Both the position numbers and the translations under genes were made by a program. The notes beneath the pieces are model-generated. The model was not told the origin of the DNA. It did no database searches and saw nothing but the letters and a program-made list of their open reading frames with translations. A stretch of 5,269 bases of DNA from SZUA-430 sp046153995 (lineage in GTDB: Bacteria > Pseudomonadota > Alphaproteobacteria > Micropepsales > Micropepsaceae): contig JBJXEH010000169.1 of NCBI GenBank assembly GCA_046153995.1, positions 1 through 5,269 on the forward strand, in the 5' to 3' direction. Shown here piece by piece: positions 5,221 to 5,269 of the stretch; the first letter of the stretch is position 1, and each line of letters begins with the position of its first letter.

Positions 5221-5269
5221 AGCGGGAAGTGTTGGGACATGTGGCGTTAGGTAACACGGTATGGGCGGT

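Overview
The window is GC-rich DNA that reads as an alphaproteobacterial chromosome. The signs are a bacterial-type aspartate/glutamate leucyltransferase (Bpt/Ate), a TonB-dependent receptor of the kind abundant in Caulobacterales and Sphingomonadales, G/C-ending codons throughout, and GTG and TTG starts next to good Shine-Dalgarno sequences. A Caulobacterales/Hyphomonadaceae-like host is an inference from gene types only. No rRNA, tRNA, CRISPR, insertion sequence or phage gene is visible, and no intergenic gap exceeds about 200 bases.

Left part (1-925, plus strand): the C-terminal 289 residues of a TonB-dependent outer-membrane receptor whose start lies outside the window, followed by a textbook intrinsic terminator (894-925). 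This terminator lies between convergent transcription units and may act in both directions.

Middle (948-3064, minus strand): three co-directional genes, in transcription order. First is bpt/ate, an N-degron enzyme that tags proteins beginning with Asp or Glu with leucine. Next is a two-helix membrane protein with a soluble C-terminal domain of unknown function. Last is a small proline-rich probable lipoprotein. A 9-bp stem-loop lies just after the bpt stop, so the three genes need not form one simple operon. The best bpt start is a TTG at 3064, not the upstream ATG at 3193. The best start of the membrane protein is a GTG at 2169.

Right part (3262-5180, plus strand): divergent from bpt across a gap of about 200 bp that must hold the promoters. 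It begins with a flavin reductase (FMN-binding split barrel) and, six bases after its stop, an NADP-type beta-hydroxyacid dehydrogenase of the 3-hydroxyisobutyrate dehydrogenase family. The two are very likely co-transcribed. After an 89-bp gap comes a four-helix inner-membrane protein of unknown function with a strong Shine-Dalgarno, then a GC-rich hairpin near the window end.

Overall this looks like ordinary chromosomal housekeeping and accessory-metabolism DNA. I found no convincing new multi-gene system. The observations worth a second look are start-site corrections, the flavin reductase/dehydrogenase pair without a visible partner enzyme, two uncharacterised membrane proteins, an atypical lipobox, an atypical receptor C-terminus and a few dyads.
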